A DNA stretch of 7,068 nucleotides from Flavobacteriales bacterium (GTDB taxonomy: Bacteria; Bacteroidota; Bacteroidia; Flavobacteriales; UA16), in NCBI GenBank assembly GCA_030831885.1, contig JAURKF010000014.1, positions 1 through 7,068 of the forward strand. The letters run 5' to 3'. Positions 1-6,211 of the stretch are shown here, piece after piece. Made by a program: the position numbers and the translations under genes. The notes beneath the pieces are model-generated. The model searched no databases. It had not been told where the DNA came from and saw only the letters and a list, made by a program, of their open reading frames with translations. Numbering within the stretch: position 1 is the first letter of the stretch; every line of letters begins with the position of its first letter.

Positions 1-810
1 GATGATCGCTTTCGAGATGCCCGCGTGAACTGGGATGCCAGCGCACAACGTACAGAAGGCATTCGACGGACATTGGAAGAAGGAAAAGTATGCGTGCTTC
101 AGGGATTCATCGGCAGCACAGCGCAAGGACGCACAACCTCGCTAGGTCGTGAGGGCTCCGACTTTACAGCGGCCATTATGGCTTATCTGCTCGATGCAAG
201 CAGTGTCACCATTTGGAAAGATGTTCCCGGAATGTTGAATGCCGACCCGAAAAAATTTAAGGATACTGTTAAGCTTGATTGCATTTCATTCAAAGAAGCC
301 ATCGAGCTGGCTTATTACGGCGCGAGTGTAATCCATCCGAAAACCATCAAGCCACTGCAGAACAAAGGAATTCCTCTATCTATAAAATCCTTCATTAATC
401 CGGCGGCCGAAGGATCTATCATTCAGGAAAGCACGGCATTCGATCATCTCACTCCATGCTACATTATCAAGGAAAATCAAGTATTGCTTTCCATCTCTAC
501 ACGTGATTTCAGTTTTATTGTTGAAGACAATCTTAAAGAAATCTTCGAAATATTTTCACGATTAGGGATTCGTATTCACCTCATGGAAAACTCCGCAATC
601 AGCTTTTCGGTGGTCTTCGATGATGATGCATTCAAACTACCGCAACTATTGAAAACACTGGAGCAGCACTATGCGGTTCTATACAACACAGGGCTTCAAC
701 TCGTCACGGTTAGGCATGGCGATGATACTACAGCAGGTCGCCTTAGTGTTGGCAAAGAAATAATCTTGGAACAACGCAGCAGACAAACCCTGCGACTAGT
801 AGTGCGCTGA
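1..810 (+). CDS. lysC: Aspartate kinase, C-terminal part (5' end outside window)
   Basis: Aspartate kinase phosphorylates L-aspartate with ATP, the first step towards lysine, threonine, methionine and diaminopimelate, in the cytoplasm. The reading frame is open from base 1 (first residues DDRFRDAR), so the GTG at 25 is internal and about 150-170 N-terminal residues, including the KFGGTS-type ATP-binding start, are missing. In the visible 269 residues the kinase core shows TTSLGREGSD (45-54), WKDVPGMLNADP (72-83) and YYGASVIHPKTI (106-117), all characteristic of the family. An ACT-type regulatory region follows (roughly visible residues 160-250), which in this family usually mediates feedback control by lysine or threonine. 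The ending GKEIILEQRS with a short tail is the usual end of monofunctional Bacteroidota enzymes, so there is no homoserine dehydrogenase fusion. The symbol is by family; the isozyme cannot be distinguished from the fragment. The nuclease gene starts 39 nt downstream. Confidence 0.95.
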   Translation, partial: DDRFRDARVNWDASAQRTEGIRRTLEEGKVCVLQGFIGSTAQGRTTSLGREGSDFTAAIMAYLLDASSVTIWKDVPGMLNADPKKFKDTVKLDCISFKEAIELAYYGASVIHPKTIKPLQNKGIPLSIKSFINPAAEGSIIQESTAFDHLTPCYIIKENQVLLSISTRDFSFIVEDNLKEIFEIFSRLGIRIHLMENSAISFSVVFDDDAFKLPQLLKTLEQHYAVLYNTGLQLVTVRHGDDTTAGRLSVGKEIILEQRSRQTLRLVVR

Positions 811-849
811 TGAACGATTAGGAGTGTTTGTTTTTACTTTCGTTCTCTT

Positions 850-2133
850 ATGATTAATAAATTCGGAAATGTCAATAGCGCTAGTCTTTTGTGGACTATT
901 TTGTTGTGGTCCAGTATTGCTTCAGCGCAAACACTGGACACAAAAATTGCAACTACCAGCGCGCAAATTGCAGCGCTGAAAGCAGCTCACGACAGCCTTT
1001 CCGGAGCACTGGAAGACTTGAAGTTTCAATCTATGCGGCACCAGCTTGCACATGTGGGGTTGCCTGAAACAGCTTCATGCGATGAAGTAATTTATCATAC
1101 AGCTTATGCACTGGTGTATGATGAGTCGCATGAACAAGCCAAGTGGGTTGCCCATATGCTGTTGCCGGATGTTGCAACAGGAACAGAAGGTCGCACTAAT
1201 GATTTTCGTCCCGATCCACTTATCAAATCAGGCTCTGCGGAAGATGCCGACTTTGCATTAAAAATTAAAACTACCGAAGGCAAAACGAAAACAGAAGGCT
1301 TCGGCTATGATCGTGGACACCTTGCGCCATCGGCCGACTTCCGCTACTCCAAAAAAGCACTTTCCGAAAGTTATTTCTACAGCAACATGTCGCCCCAACT
1401 TCCCGGGCTCAACCGTGGTCGATGGGCCGATTTGGAAGACGCCATGCGCAGCGCTTGCATTGCACACAATGCTCCCTTGTTTGTTGTCACGGGCGGTGTG
1501 CTTCATGCCAACTTGCAAAAACTCGAACAGGGCAAGAACCAGGTGAGCATACCGGAATACTATTACAAAGTGATTCTTGATCTGGAGCATCAGGAAGCCA
1601 TCGGATTTATAATGCCAAACAAGAAATGCGAGCATCCCTTAACACACTACGTGTGCACCATCGACAGTGTAGAGAAAGTAACAGGACTTAATTTTTTCTG
1701 TAAGCTAAACGACCAGGATGAACACATACTGGAATCCACAGCGCATCTGGCCTATTGGATCCAAGATGAAACCAAATCGGGGGATATAGAACCTCTTGAC
1801 GCAACGAAACTTCCGCGCAACACCTTCAACACGCGGCAAGCTGCTTTGTATGCCGGTAAGCGCGATGAAATCAATGCATGCGGTAAGGTAGTCAGCACTA
1901 AACTATCATCGAAAGGCAACATCTTTTTAAATCTCGATAAGTCATTTCCAAATCAAATTTTCACCGTCACTATTTTCAATCAAGACGTACCCAATTTTAG
2001 CTACCAGCCACACGAATGGCTAAAGAACAAAACAATTTGCGTGAAGGGAATGGTAACAAAAGATAGCAATGGCGTGCCCGGAATCATCATTGAGAATGAG
2101 ACAGCCATTACGCTAATGGAAGAATCAGATTAG
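850..2133 (+). CDS. Secreted DNA/RNA non-specific endonuclease (NUC1 family) with C-terminal OB-fold-like domain
   Basis: Predicted exported, metal-dependent nuclease cutting DNA and RNA without sequence specificity. Residues 1-26 look like a Sec signal peptide: a hydrophobic stretch (LLWTILLW) ending in ASA before Gln27, suited to signal peptidase I. Residues 28-60 form an Ala/Leu-rich helix, possibly a short coiled coil. The nuclease domain spans roughly 75-305. It carries the hallmark DRGH (154-157, His157 the general base by analogy with Serratia nuclease) and SNMSPQLPGLNRGRW (178-192), with Asn188 the expected Mg2+ ligand and Glu196 further along the same helix. Residues about 335-422 (GKVVSTKLSSKGNIFLNL..., then ICVKGMV) resemble the OB-fold nucleic-acid-binding module found in some bacterial nucleases. 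Seven cysteines after the signal peptide could form disulfides. ATG at 850 fits the signal peptide; the nearest GGAG lies 26 nt upstream, too far for a normal ribosome site. Probable roles are nutrient scavenging or clearing extracellular DNA (inference). Confidence 0.93.
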   Translation: MINKFGNVNSASLLWTILLWSSIASAQTLDTKIATTSAQIAALKAAHDSLSGALEDLKFQSMRHQLAHVGLPETASCDEVIYHTAYALVYDESHEQAKWVAHMLLPDVATGTEGRTNDFRPDPLIKSGSAEDADFALKIKTTEGKTKTEGFGYDRGHLAPSADFRYSKKALSESYFYSNMSPQLPGLNRGRWADLEDAMRSACIAHNAPLFVVTGGVLHANLQKLEQGKNQVSIPEYYYKVILDLEHQEAIGFIMPNKKCEHPLTHYVCTIDSVEKVTGLNFFCKLNDQDEHILESTAHLAYWIQDETKSGDIEPLDATKLPRNTFNTRQAALYAGKRDEINACGKVVSTKLSSKGNIFLNLDKSFPNQIFTVTIFNQDVPNFSYQPHEWLKNKTICVKGMVTKDSNGVPGIIIENETAITLMEESD

Positions 2134-2759
2134 GCCAGTGCAAGCAACGAGCTTATGCGCTCACCGGGCTGCAAATGATGAGCATGCAATCCTGCCCTCA
2201 GAGCTCCTTCAACATGTTGCTTGCTGTCATCAATAAACAATGTCTCAGAAGGATTCAGGTTGTTCCATTCGCACACAGCGAGAAATGTTTCTGGATGCGG
2301 TTTTTTCAAACCAATGGCGTTGGAGTAATATATCTTCTCAAACGAACTTCTGAAAAGCTGAAAGTCCATAGAGTTTGCAATCATTTGCTCGAACTCCGCG
2401 ACATGAATAGCGTTGGTGTTGCTCAGAAGAAATGTTCGAACACCGGATTGACGCATCCGGTGAACATGCTGCACCTCGTCGGGAAGTATCTGCAACAGTA
2501 TTACATTCCACGCATGAAGAACTTGTTCGCGTGTTGCTTCGGGGGCGTGTTGTTGGAGAAAATCGATAAACTCGTCGTTCGAAACTTTCCCGGTCTCTAA
2601 CAAATCAAAAATAGGATTTTGCGCGGCCTGCGTATATAAATCTCGAAACCCGGCAAAACCCAATCTCTCGAATTCCCTTGCAGGTAAGTCATAGTCAATT
2701 TCGAACAACACACCTCCAAAATCGAAAATCACATTTCGAATTCCGTTTAATGAAATCAT
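2130..2759 (-). CDS. HAD-superfamily phosphatase, YihX-like (subfamily IA variant 3)
   Basis: Cytoplasmic haloacid dehalogenase-type hydrolase of 209 residues, the usual length for a cap-C1 member. Motif I is FDFGGVL (12-18) with nucleophile Asp13; the second Asp typical of HAD phosphatases is replaced by Gly15, as in E. coli YihX (DLGNV). An acidic residue follows in FEID (19-22), again as in YihX. Motif II is LLSNTN (111-116), the motif III lysine lies in LKKPHPETF (151-159), and motif IV is FIDDS (175-179) with Asp177/Asp178. The helical cap is residues about 20-100. YihX itself dephosphorylates alpha-D-glucose-1-phosphate; the substrate here cannot be read from the sequence. It starts 9 nt after the SPOR gene's stop and is probably co-transcribed with it. 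Its own stop overlaps the stop of the convergent nuclease gene. No Shine-Dalgarno sequence precedes the ATG. Confidence 0.92.
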   Translation of the reverse strand: MISLNGIRNVIFDFGGVLFEIDYDLPAREFERLGFAGFRDLYTQAAQNPIFDLLETGKVSNDEFIDFLQQHAPEATREQVLHAWNVILLQILPDEVQHVHRMRQSGVRTFLLSNTNAIHVAEFEQMIANSMDFQLFRSSFEKIYYSNAIGLKKPHPETFLAVCEWNNLNPSETLFIDDSKQHVEGALRAGLHAHHLQPGERISSLLALA

Positions 2760-2768
2760 ACGTTGGAA

Positions 2769-3842
2769 TTAATTGGTACGAATCCAGGCCTGAGAACCAT
2801 CGGCCAGAACCTTGGCTTTTGCCGCTTCCGCCATTTTACGGTCACTAAAATGCCCTATTGCAACAAGATGTAATTCTCCTTTCATACCATCAAAATCAGC
2901 ATTGTAGCCGCGGGCACGCAACTGATTAATGAGGCGCTGGGCATTTTCCTTAACCTGAAAAGCTCCGCCAATAAGAGTGAAGGAAGCATCCTTGACTTGT
3001 TTAATCCTTGCCTCTTGAACGGAAGTAGAAGAGTTGGAGGATTGCTCTATGGGCATGACCGGATTAATTTCATTGGCAGATTTCTCCACGGCGATGCCGT
3101 TCGAGGCAGCTACACCATTCACAAAATCGATTGCCACAGGAGCACCTGTACTCAGAAGATTATCATAATTGCTTTCGACAAATTGCATGGGTAAATCCCA
3201 CTTCTGCGCCACCGGTATGTAGGCCGACTCCTTGCGCGGTTCACCAAACGGATTGAGTGAAGCAAAATTCATATTCTCACCACTTCCCACACGACTGCCC
3301 AACATCCATGAGCCCACGAGCAATGCCGGGACCGCAATGGCAGCAGCTATTTTCCATCGGCGAAGATTTCCACCCGAGTTTATTTGTACAACCTTTCCTT
3401 TGCCCCCATCCGTGTTTTCCAAACCACCAACCAATTTGAGTTGGATTGGTTTTAACCCATGCGATTCCATCAGGAAGTTTTCCTGATCATCCGGGATGAA
3501 CTGCACCTGACCAAGACGATCTTTATAGAAGATACCTATGCGATCAATCGAGAACCGACCTTCGGTATCGATCAATCTGCGATATTCCGCAATTGTTTGC
3601 GCCAGCTGGGCGGCAGCGTCCTTGTAAGTAATACCCAGTGCAGAAGAAATATAATTGGCTAGCAGGCCATCATTGTATTTCAAACTGGGATTAAAACCGA
3701 CATGCTTGGAAGGCGGCTGAATAACATGCGATATCACGTTGAGCCTGGCCGAACGATAGTTCGCAACCAACCCTCCAAAATCCGGAAGAATCACGCAATC
3801 GTGATCGTAAAACAGATCGGTTATGAAGGGGTCCAGACGCAT
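2769..3842 (-). CDS. HU-CCDC81-like and SPOR domain membrane protein
   Basis: Single-pass inner-membrane protein of 357 residues with three parts. Residues 1-125 match the bacterial CCDC81-type HU domains (two small modules), with VILPDFGGLVANY (17-29) and GRFSIDRIGIFYKD (95-108) as the recognisable cores. A hydrophobic segment KIAAAIAVPALLVGSWML (164-181) follows the basic RRWK, so the N-terminus should be cytoplasmic by the positive-inside rule. A low-complexity, Ser/Asn-rich periplasmic linker runs to about 284. The C-terminal SPOR domain (about 285-356: FTLIGGAFQVKENAQRLINQ, then ELHLVAIGHFSDRKMAEAA) is of the type that binds glycan strands stripped of stem peptides at the division septum. 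This architecture is common in Bacteroidota, but the role of the HU-like part is largely unknown. It is the first gene of a probable two-gene unit with the HAD phosphatase. A septal or envelope-remodelling role is inferred from the SPOR domain. Confidence 0.92.
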   Translation of the reverse strand: MRLDPFITDLFYDHDCVILPDFGGLVANYRSARLNVISHVIQPPSKHVGFNPSLKYNDGLLANYISSALGITYKDAAAQLAQTIAEYRRLIDTEGRFSIDRIGIFYKDRLGQVQFIPDDQENFLMESHGLKPIQLKLVGGLENTDGGKGKVVQINSGGNLRRWKIAAAIAVPALLVGSWMLGSRVGSGENMNFASLNPFGEPRKESAYIPVAQKWDLPMQFVESNYDNLLSTGAPVAIDFVNGVAASNGIAVEKSANEINPVMPIEQSSNSSTSVQEARIKQVKDASFTLIGGAFQVKENAQRLINQLRARGYNADFDGMKGELHLVAIGHFSDRKMAEAAKAKVLADGSQAWIRTN

Positions 3843-3893
3843 GTTTCGAATAGTGTATCCAGATTAGATGGAAAACAAATTTAAGTCAGCGTA

Positions 3894-3901
3894 CAAATGT
3901 A
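3894..3901 (-). promoter_or_regulatory. Candidate Bacteroidota -7 promoter element for the SPOR gene
   Basis: On the minus strand this reads TACATTTG, an exact match to the Bacteroidota sigma factor -7 consensus TAnnTTTG, about 50 nt before the SPOR gene's ATG. No convincing TTTG lies at the expected -33 spacing, so the call rests on the -7 element and its position. Confidence 0.4.
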
Positions 3902-3919
3902 ACTAATCTTCATTGCTCC

Positions 3920-3927
3920 TACATTTG
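3920..3927 (+). promoter_or_regulatory. Candidate Bacteroidota -7 promoter element for lpdA
   Basis: Reads TACATTTG, an exact TAnnTTTG match, ending 20 nt before the lpdA ATG, which would give a short leader of roughly 15 nt. A -33 TTTG at normal spacing is not evident. It is the mirror copy of the minus-strand element at 3894-3901. Confidence 0.45.
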
Positions 3928-3947
3928 CGCCCCGAACTTATTTTGCT

Positions 3948-5354
3948 ATGGAAAACTTCGACGTTGTAATTATTGGATCTGGGCCGGGTGGATACGTTTC
4001 GGCTATCCGCTGTGCTCAGCTAGGCCTGAAAACAGCTTTAATTGAGCGGTATTCGACACTTGGCGGAACCTGCCTAAATGTGGGTTGCATTCCAAGCAAG
4101 GCGCTGCTCGATTCTTCCGAACATTTTCACAATGCTGTCCATACGTTTCAGGAGCATGGCATCGATTTGAAGAGCGAGCCTAAAGTGAACCTGAAGCAAA
4201 TGATCAAGCGCAAGCAAGATGTTGTTACGCAAACGGTTGGTGGAATCAACTTCTTAATGAAGAAAAACAAAATCACGGTTATCCATGGCCATGGTTCATT
4301 TGAAAACAACAACACGATTTCGGTAAAACACGACGACGGCAAAACAACTACACTGCAAACCAAGAATACCATTATTGCTACCGGCTCTAAGCCCGCGTCG
4401 TTGCCGTTCATCTCGATCGATAAGAAACGCATTATCACAAGCACCGAAGCGCTTGAGCTTACAGAGGTTCCTAAACACCTCATCATTATTGGCGGAGGGG
4501 TAATTGGCTTAGAGCTAGGCAGTGTGTATGGCAGACTCGGCGCCAAGGTAAGTGTTGTGGAATTCATGGATAGTATCATTCCCACCATGGACCGCACCAT
4601 GGGCAAGGAATTGCAGAAAAGTCTCAAGAAAAACAACTTCGAATTTTATCTTTCGCATAAAGTGAAAGAAGTAACTGCTAAGGGGAAAAACGTCACCGTA
4701 AAAGCCGATGACCCCAAAGGAGGCGAATTGGTATTGGAAGGCGACTACGTATTAGTAGCAGTTGGACGCAAGCCGTACACTGAAAACCTGGGTCTTGAAA
4801 AAGCAGGGGTGCTGATGGATGATCGCGGACGCGTGGCTGTGGACGCTCACTTGCAGACCAATGTTCCCGGCATCTATGCGATAGGCGACGTTGTGAAAGG
4901 AGCCATGCTCGCGCACAAGGCAGAAGAAGAAGGAGTATTCGTTGCCGAAACGATTGCCGGACAGAAGCCGCATATCAATTATAATCTCATACCCGGTGTG
5001 GTTTACACATGGCCTGAAGTAGCTTCCGTAGGTCAAACCGAGGAGCAGTTGAAAGAGTCCGGTGTTTCATTCAAAGTAGGCAGCTTCCCATTCAAGGCCA
5101 GCGGCCGTGCCCGCGCCAGCATGGATTTGGATGGACTCATCAAAGTACTTGCTCACAGCGAGACCGATGAGATTTTGGGAGTGCACATGATTGGTCCTCG
5201 CGCAGCCGACTTGATAGCCGAGGCCGTTGTAGCAATGGAATTCCGCGCCAGCGCAGAAGACATCGGCCGCATCAGCCATGCCCACCCAACGTTTACCGAG
5301 AGCTTTAAAGAGGCGGCTCTCGATGCGACGGGCAAACGGGCTCTGCATATTTAA
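3948..5354 (+). CDS. lpdA: Dihydrolipoyl dehydrogenase (E3 component)
   Basis: FAD-dependent enzyme that reoxidises dihydrolipoamide with NAD+, serving the pyruvate, 2-oxoglutarate and branched-chain 2-oxoacid dehydrogenase complexes and the glycine cleavage system in the cytoplasm. All functional landmarks are present in 468 residues, the normal length. They are the FAD site GSGPGG (10-15) with Glu33 at the end of the second strand, the redox-active disulfide in GGTCLNVGCIPSK (Cys42 and Cys47), the NAD-binding IGGGVIGLELG (181-191), the second FAD motif GIYAIGD (308-314), and the C-terminal dimer-interface HAHPTFTE with catalytic His446 and Glu451. The spacing of these matches E. coli Lpd closely. 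The ATG at 3948 places the FAD strand immediately at the N-terminus, as expected. The gene is not next to E1 or E2 genes here, so it probably serves several complexes. A peroxiredoxin gene follows after 61 nt. Confidence 0.97.
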   Translation: MENFDVVIIGSGPGGYVSAIRCAQLGLKTALIERYSTLGGTCLNVGCIPSKALLDSSEHFHNAVHTFQEHGIDLKSEPKVNLKQMIKRKQDVVTQTVGGINFLMKKNKITVIHGHGSFENNNTISVKHDDGKTTTLQTKNTIIATGSKPASLPFISIDKKRIITSTEALELTEVPKHLIIIGGGVIGLELGSVYGRLGAKVSVVEFMDSIIPTMDRTMGKELQKSLKKNNFEFYLSHKVKEVTAKGKNVTVKADDPKGGELVLEGDYVLVAVGRKPYTENLGLEKAGVLMDDRGRVAVDAHLQTNVPGIYAIGDVVKGAMLAHKAEEEGVFVAETIAGQKPHINYNLIPGVVYTWPEVASVGQTEEQLKESGVSFKVGSFPFKASGRARASMDLDGLIKVLAHSETDEILGVHMIGPRAADLIAEAVVAMEFRASAEDIGRISHAHPTFTESFKEAALDATGKRALHI

Positions 5355-5374
5355 ATGAACCCAATAAACGATTT

Positions 5375-5392
5375 TTTGTTTTCGAAAATAAA
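5375..5392. repeat. AT-rich imperfect palindrome between lpdA and the peroxiredoxin gene
   Basis: The core TTTTCGAAAA (5379-5388) is a perfect palindrome. Three further pairs extend it on each side after one G/T mismatch (5378/5389). It lies 24-41 nt before the peroxiredoxin ATG, where an operator could sit. It is not a convincing terminator because the stem is AT-rich. It matches no redox-regulator box that I recognise. Confidence 0.4.
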
Positions 5393-5415
5393 TTAACCCA
5401 AGACAATTATACATC

Positions 5416-6048
5416 ATGGCATCATCAGTAGGTAAAAAAGCACCGTCCTTCAAGGCTAAAGCAGTATTGGAGGGTTACAAAGTCGTTGACAGCTTTTCAC
5501 TGGAGGAATACATTGGAAAGAAGCACGTTGTTCTTTTCTTCTATCCAAAAGATTTCACATTTGTTTGTCCCACCGAGCTTCATGCATTTCAGGAAAAACT
5601 GAGCGAGTTCGAAAGCAGAGGGGTTGCATTGGTTGCATGCTCAACAGACACCGAGCAATCTCATTGGGGCTGGCTTCAAATGCCGAAAGAGCAAGGGGGA
5701 ATCAAAGGCATTACATACCCAATAGTGGCCGATACCACCAAAACGATTTCCGATTCTTTCGGAACCTTGTGGGGCGAATACACCTATGATGAAGAAGGCA
5801 ACTTGGTTGCCAACGGACCCATGATTGCATTCCGTGGATTATTTTTAATCGACAAAAAAGGAGTTATCCAACATATGCTCATCAACAATTTGCCTCTCGG
5901 GCGCAATGTGGAAGAAGCCTTGCGCATGGTAGATGCCCTTCAATTCTTCGAAGAAAACGGAGAAGTGTGCCCCGCCAACTGGACGAAAGGAAAAACAGGA
6001 ATGGCCGAGTCGCATGAAGGTGTAGCTGAATATCTCAGTAAACACTGA
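5416..6048 (+). CDS. Typical 2-Cys peroxiredoxin (AhpC/Prx1 type)
   Basis: Thiol peroxidase that reduces hydrogen peroxide, organic hydroperoxides and probably peroxynitrite in the cytoplasm. The peroxidatic cysteine is Cys51 in FYPKDFTFVCPTE (42-54). The resolving cysteine is Cys185 in GEVCPANW (182-189), the arrangement of obligate homodimeric typical 2-Cys enzymes. Arg140 in AFRGLFLID (138-146) is the conserved active-site arginine. At 210 residues it is slightly longer than AhpC, owing to a loop of about ten residues (YTYDEEGNLVANGP, 122-135) that I recall from other Bacteroidota members. The GG(L/V/I)G sensitivity motif reads GGIKG (94-98), and the C-terminal YF motif is replaced by YL (206-207). 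No ahpF or thioredoxin reductase gene is nearby, so its reductant is unknown. It may be read through from lpdA or use its own promoter; transcription should stop at the terminator 20 nt after its stop codon. Confidence 0.96.
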   Translation: MASSVGKKAPSFKAKAVLEGYKVVDSFSLEEYIGKKHVVLFFYPKDFTFVCPTELHAFQEKLSEFESRGVALVACSTDTEQSHWGWLQMPKEQGGIKGITYPIVADTTKTISDSFGTLWGEYTYDEEGNLVANGPMIAFRGLFLIDKKGVIQHMLINNLPLGRNVEEALRMVDALQFFEENGEVCPANWTKGKTGMAESHEGVAEYLSKH

Positions 6049-6067
6049 AAATGAATACGCTCAATAA

Positions 6068-6097
6068 AAATCGGCCCTGAAGGGCCGATTTCTTTTT
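6068..6097 (+). terminator. Rho-independent terminator after the peroxiredoxin gene
   Basis: A perfect 10-bp stem, AAATCGGCCC (6068-6077) with GGGCCGATTT (6082-6091), closes a TGAA tetraloop and is followed by CTTTTT. It starts 20 nt after the stop codon. A run of A on the upstream side could let it work weakly on the opposite strand, but no minus-strand gene ends here. Confidence 0.93.
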
Positions 6098-6149
6098 ACG
6101 GGTAGGTTAATTGTGCACTCGTTGGTAGTGTGAATAACCGAAGTTTTAG

Positions 6150-6157
6150 TATGTTCG
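6150..6157 (+). promoter_or_regulatory. Weak candidate -7 promoter element for the ExbB-like gene
   Basis: TATGTTCG differs at one position from the Bacteroidota -7 consensus TAnnTTTG. A TTGG at 6122-6125 lies upstream, but the spacing is longer than usual. A promoter is expected between the strong terminator and the gene, and this is the best match in that stretch. It would leave a leader of about 50 nt. Confidence 0.25.
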
Positions 6158-6211
6158 CACCTCAATTTTAGAACCTTCATTGAAAGGAAACGAATATCAA
6201 ACACAAAATCA

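Larger units (their letters stand above)
3894..3927. repeat. 8-bp perfect inverted repeat in the divergent intergenic region
   Basis: CAAATGTA (3894-3901) and TACATTTG (3920-3927) are perfect inverted copies separated by 18 nt. The bases just outside and just inside the arms do not pair. The arms coincide with the two candidate -7 elements, so the symmetry may simply reflect two outward promoters. A dimeric regulator operator is the alternative. Confidence 0.6.

Noticed and set aside
25..27. GTG as the start of the aspartate kinase
   Set aside because: The frame stays open to base 1 and the upstream residues read as kinase sequence. The protein would also lack its ATP-binding N-terminus, so the gene is cut by the window edge.
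835..842. TACTTTCG as a -7 promoter element for the nuclease
   Set aside because: It has one mismatch to TAnnTTTG and lies only 7 nt before the ATG, leaving almost no leader. Read-through from the kinase gene 39 nt upstream is as likely.
1258..1635. Minus-strand open frame of 125 codons inside the nuclease gene
   Set aside because: It lies wholly opposite a gene with clear catalytic motifs and its translation resembles no known family. It is a shadow of the real frame.
2175..2600. Plus-strand open frame of 141 codons opposite the HAD gene
   Set aside because: The minus strand holds all four HAD motifs in register. The plus-strand product shows no recognisable domain.
4148..4636. Minus-strand open frame of 162 codons inside lpdA
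   Set aside because: It looks hydrophobic only because it is the complement of charged and glycine-rich lpdA codons. There is no start context and no family resemblance.
5067..5453. Minus-strand open frame of 128 codons spanning the lpdA 3' end and the peroxiredoxin start
   Set aside because: It overlaps two well-supported genes and would place a coding region over their intergenic leader. No domain is recognisable.
6174..6187. Possible small hairpin CCTT/AAGG before the ExbB-like gene
   Set aside because: Four pairs around a 6-nt loop are too weak to act as a terminator or riboswitch, and no known RNA motif fits.
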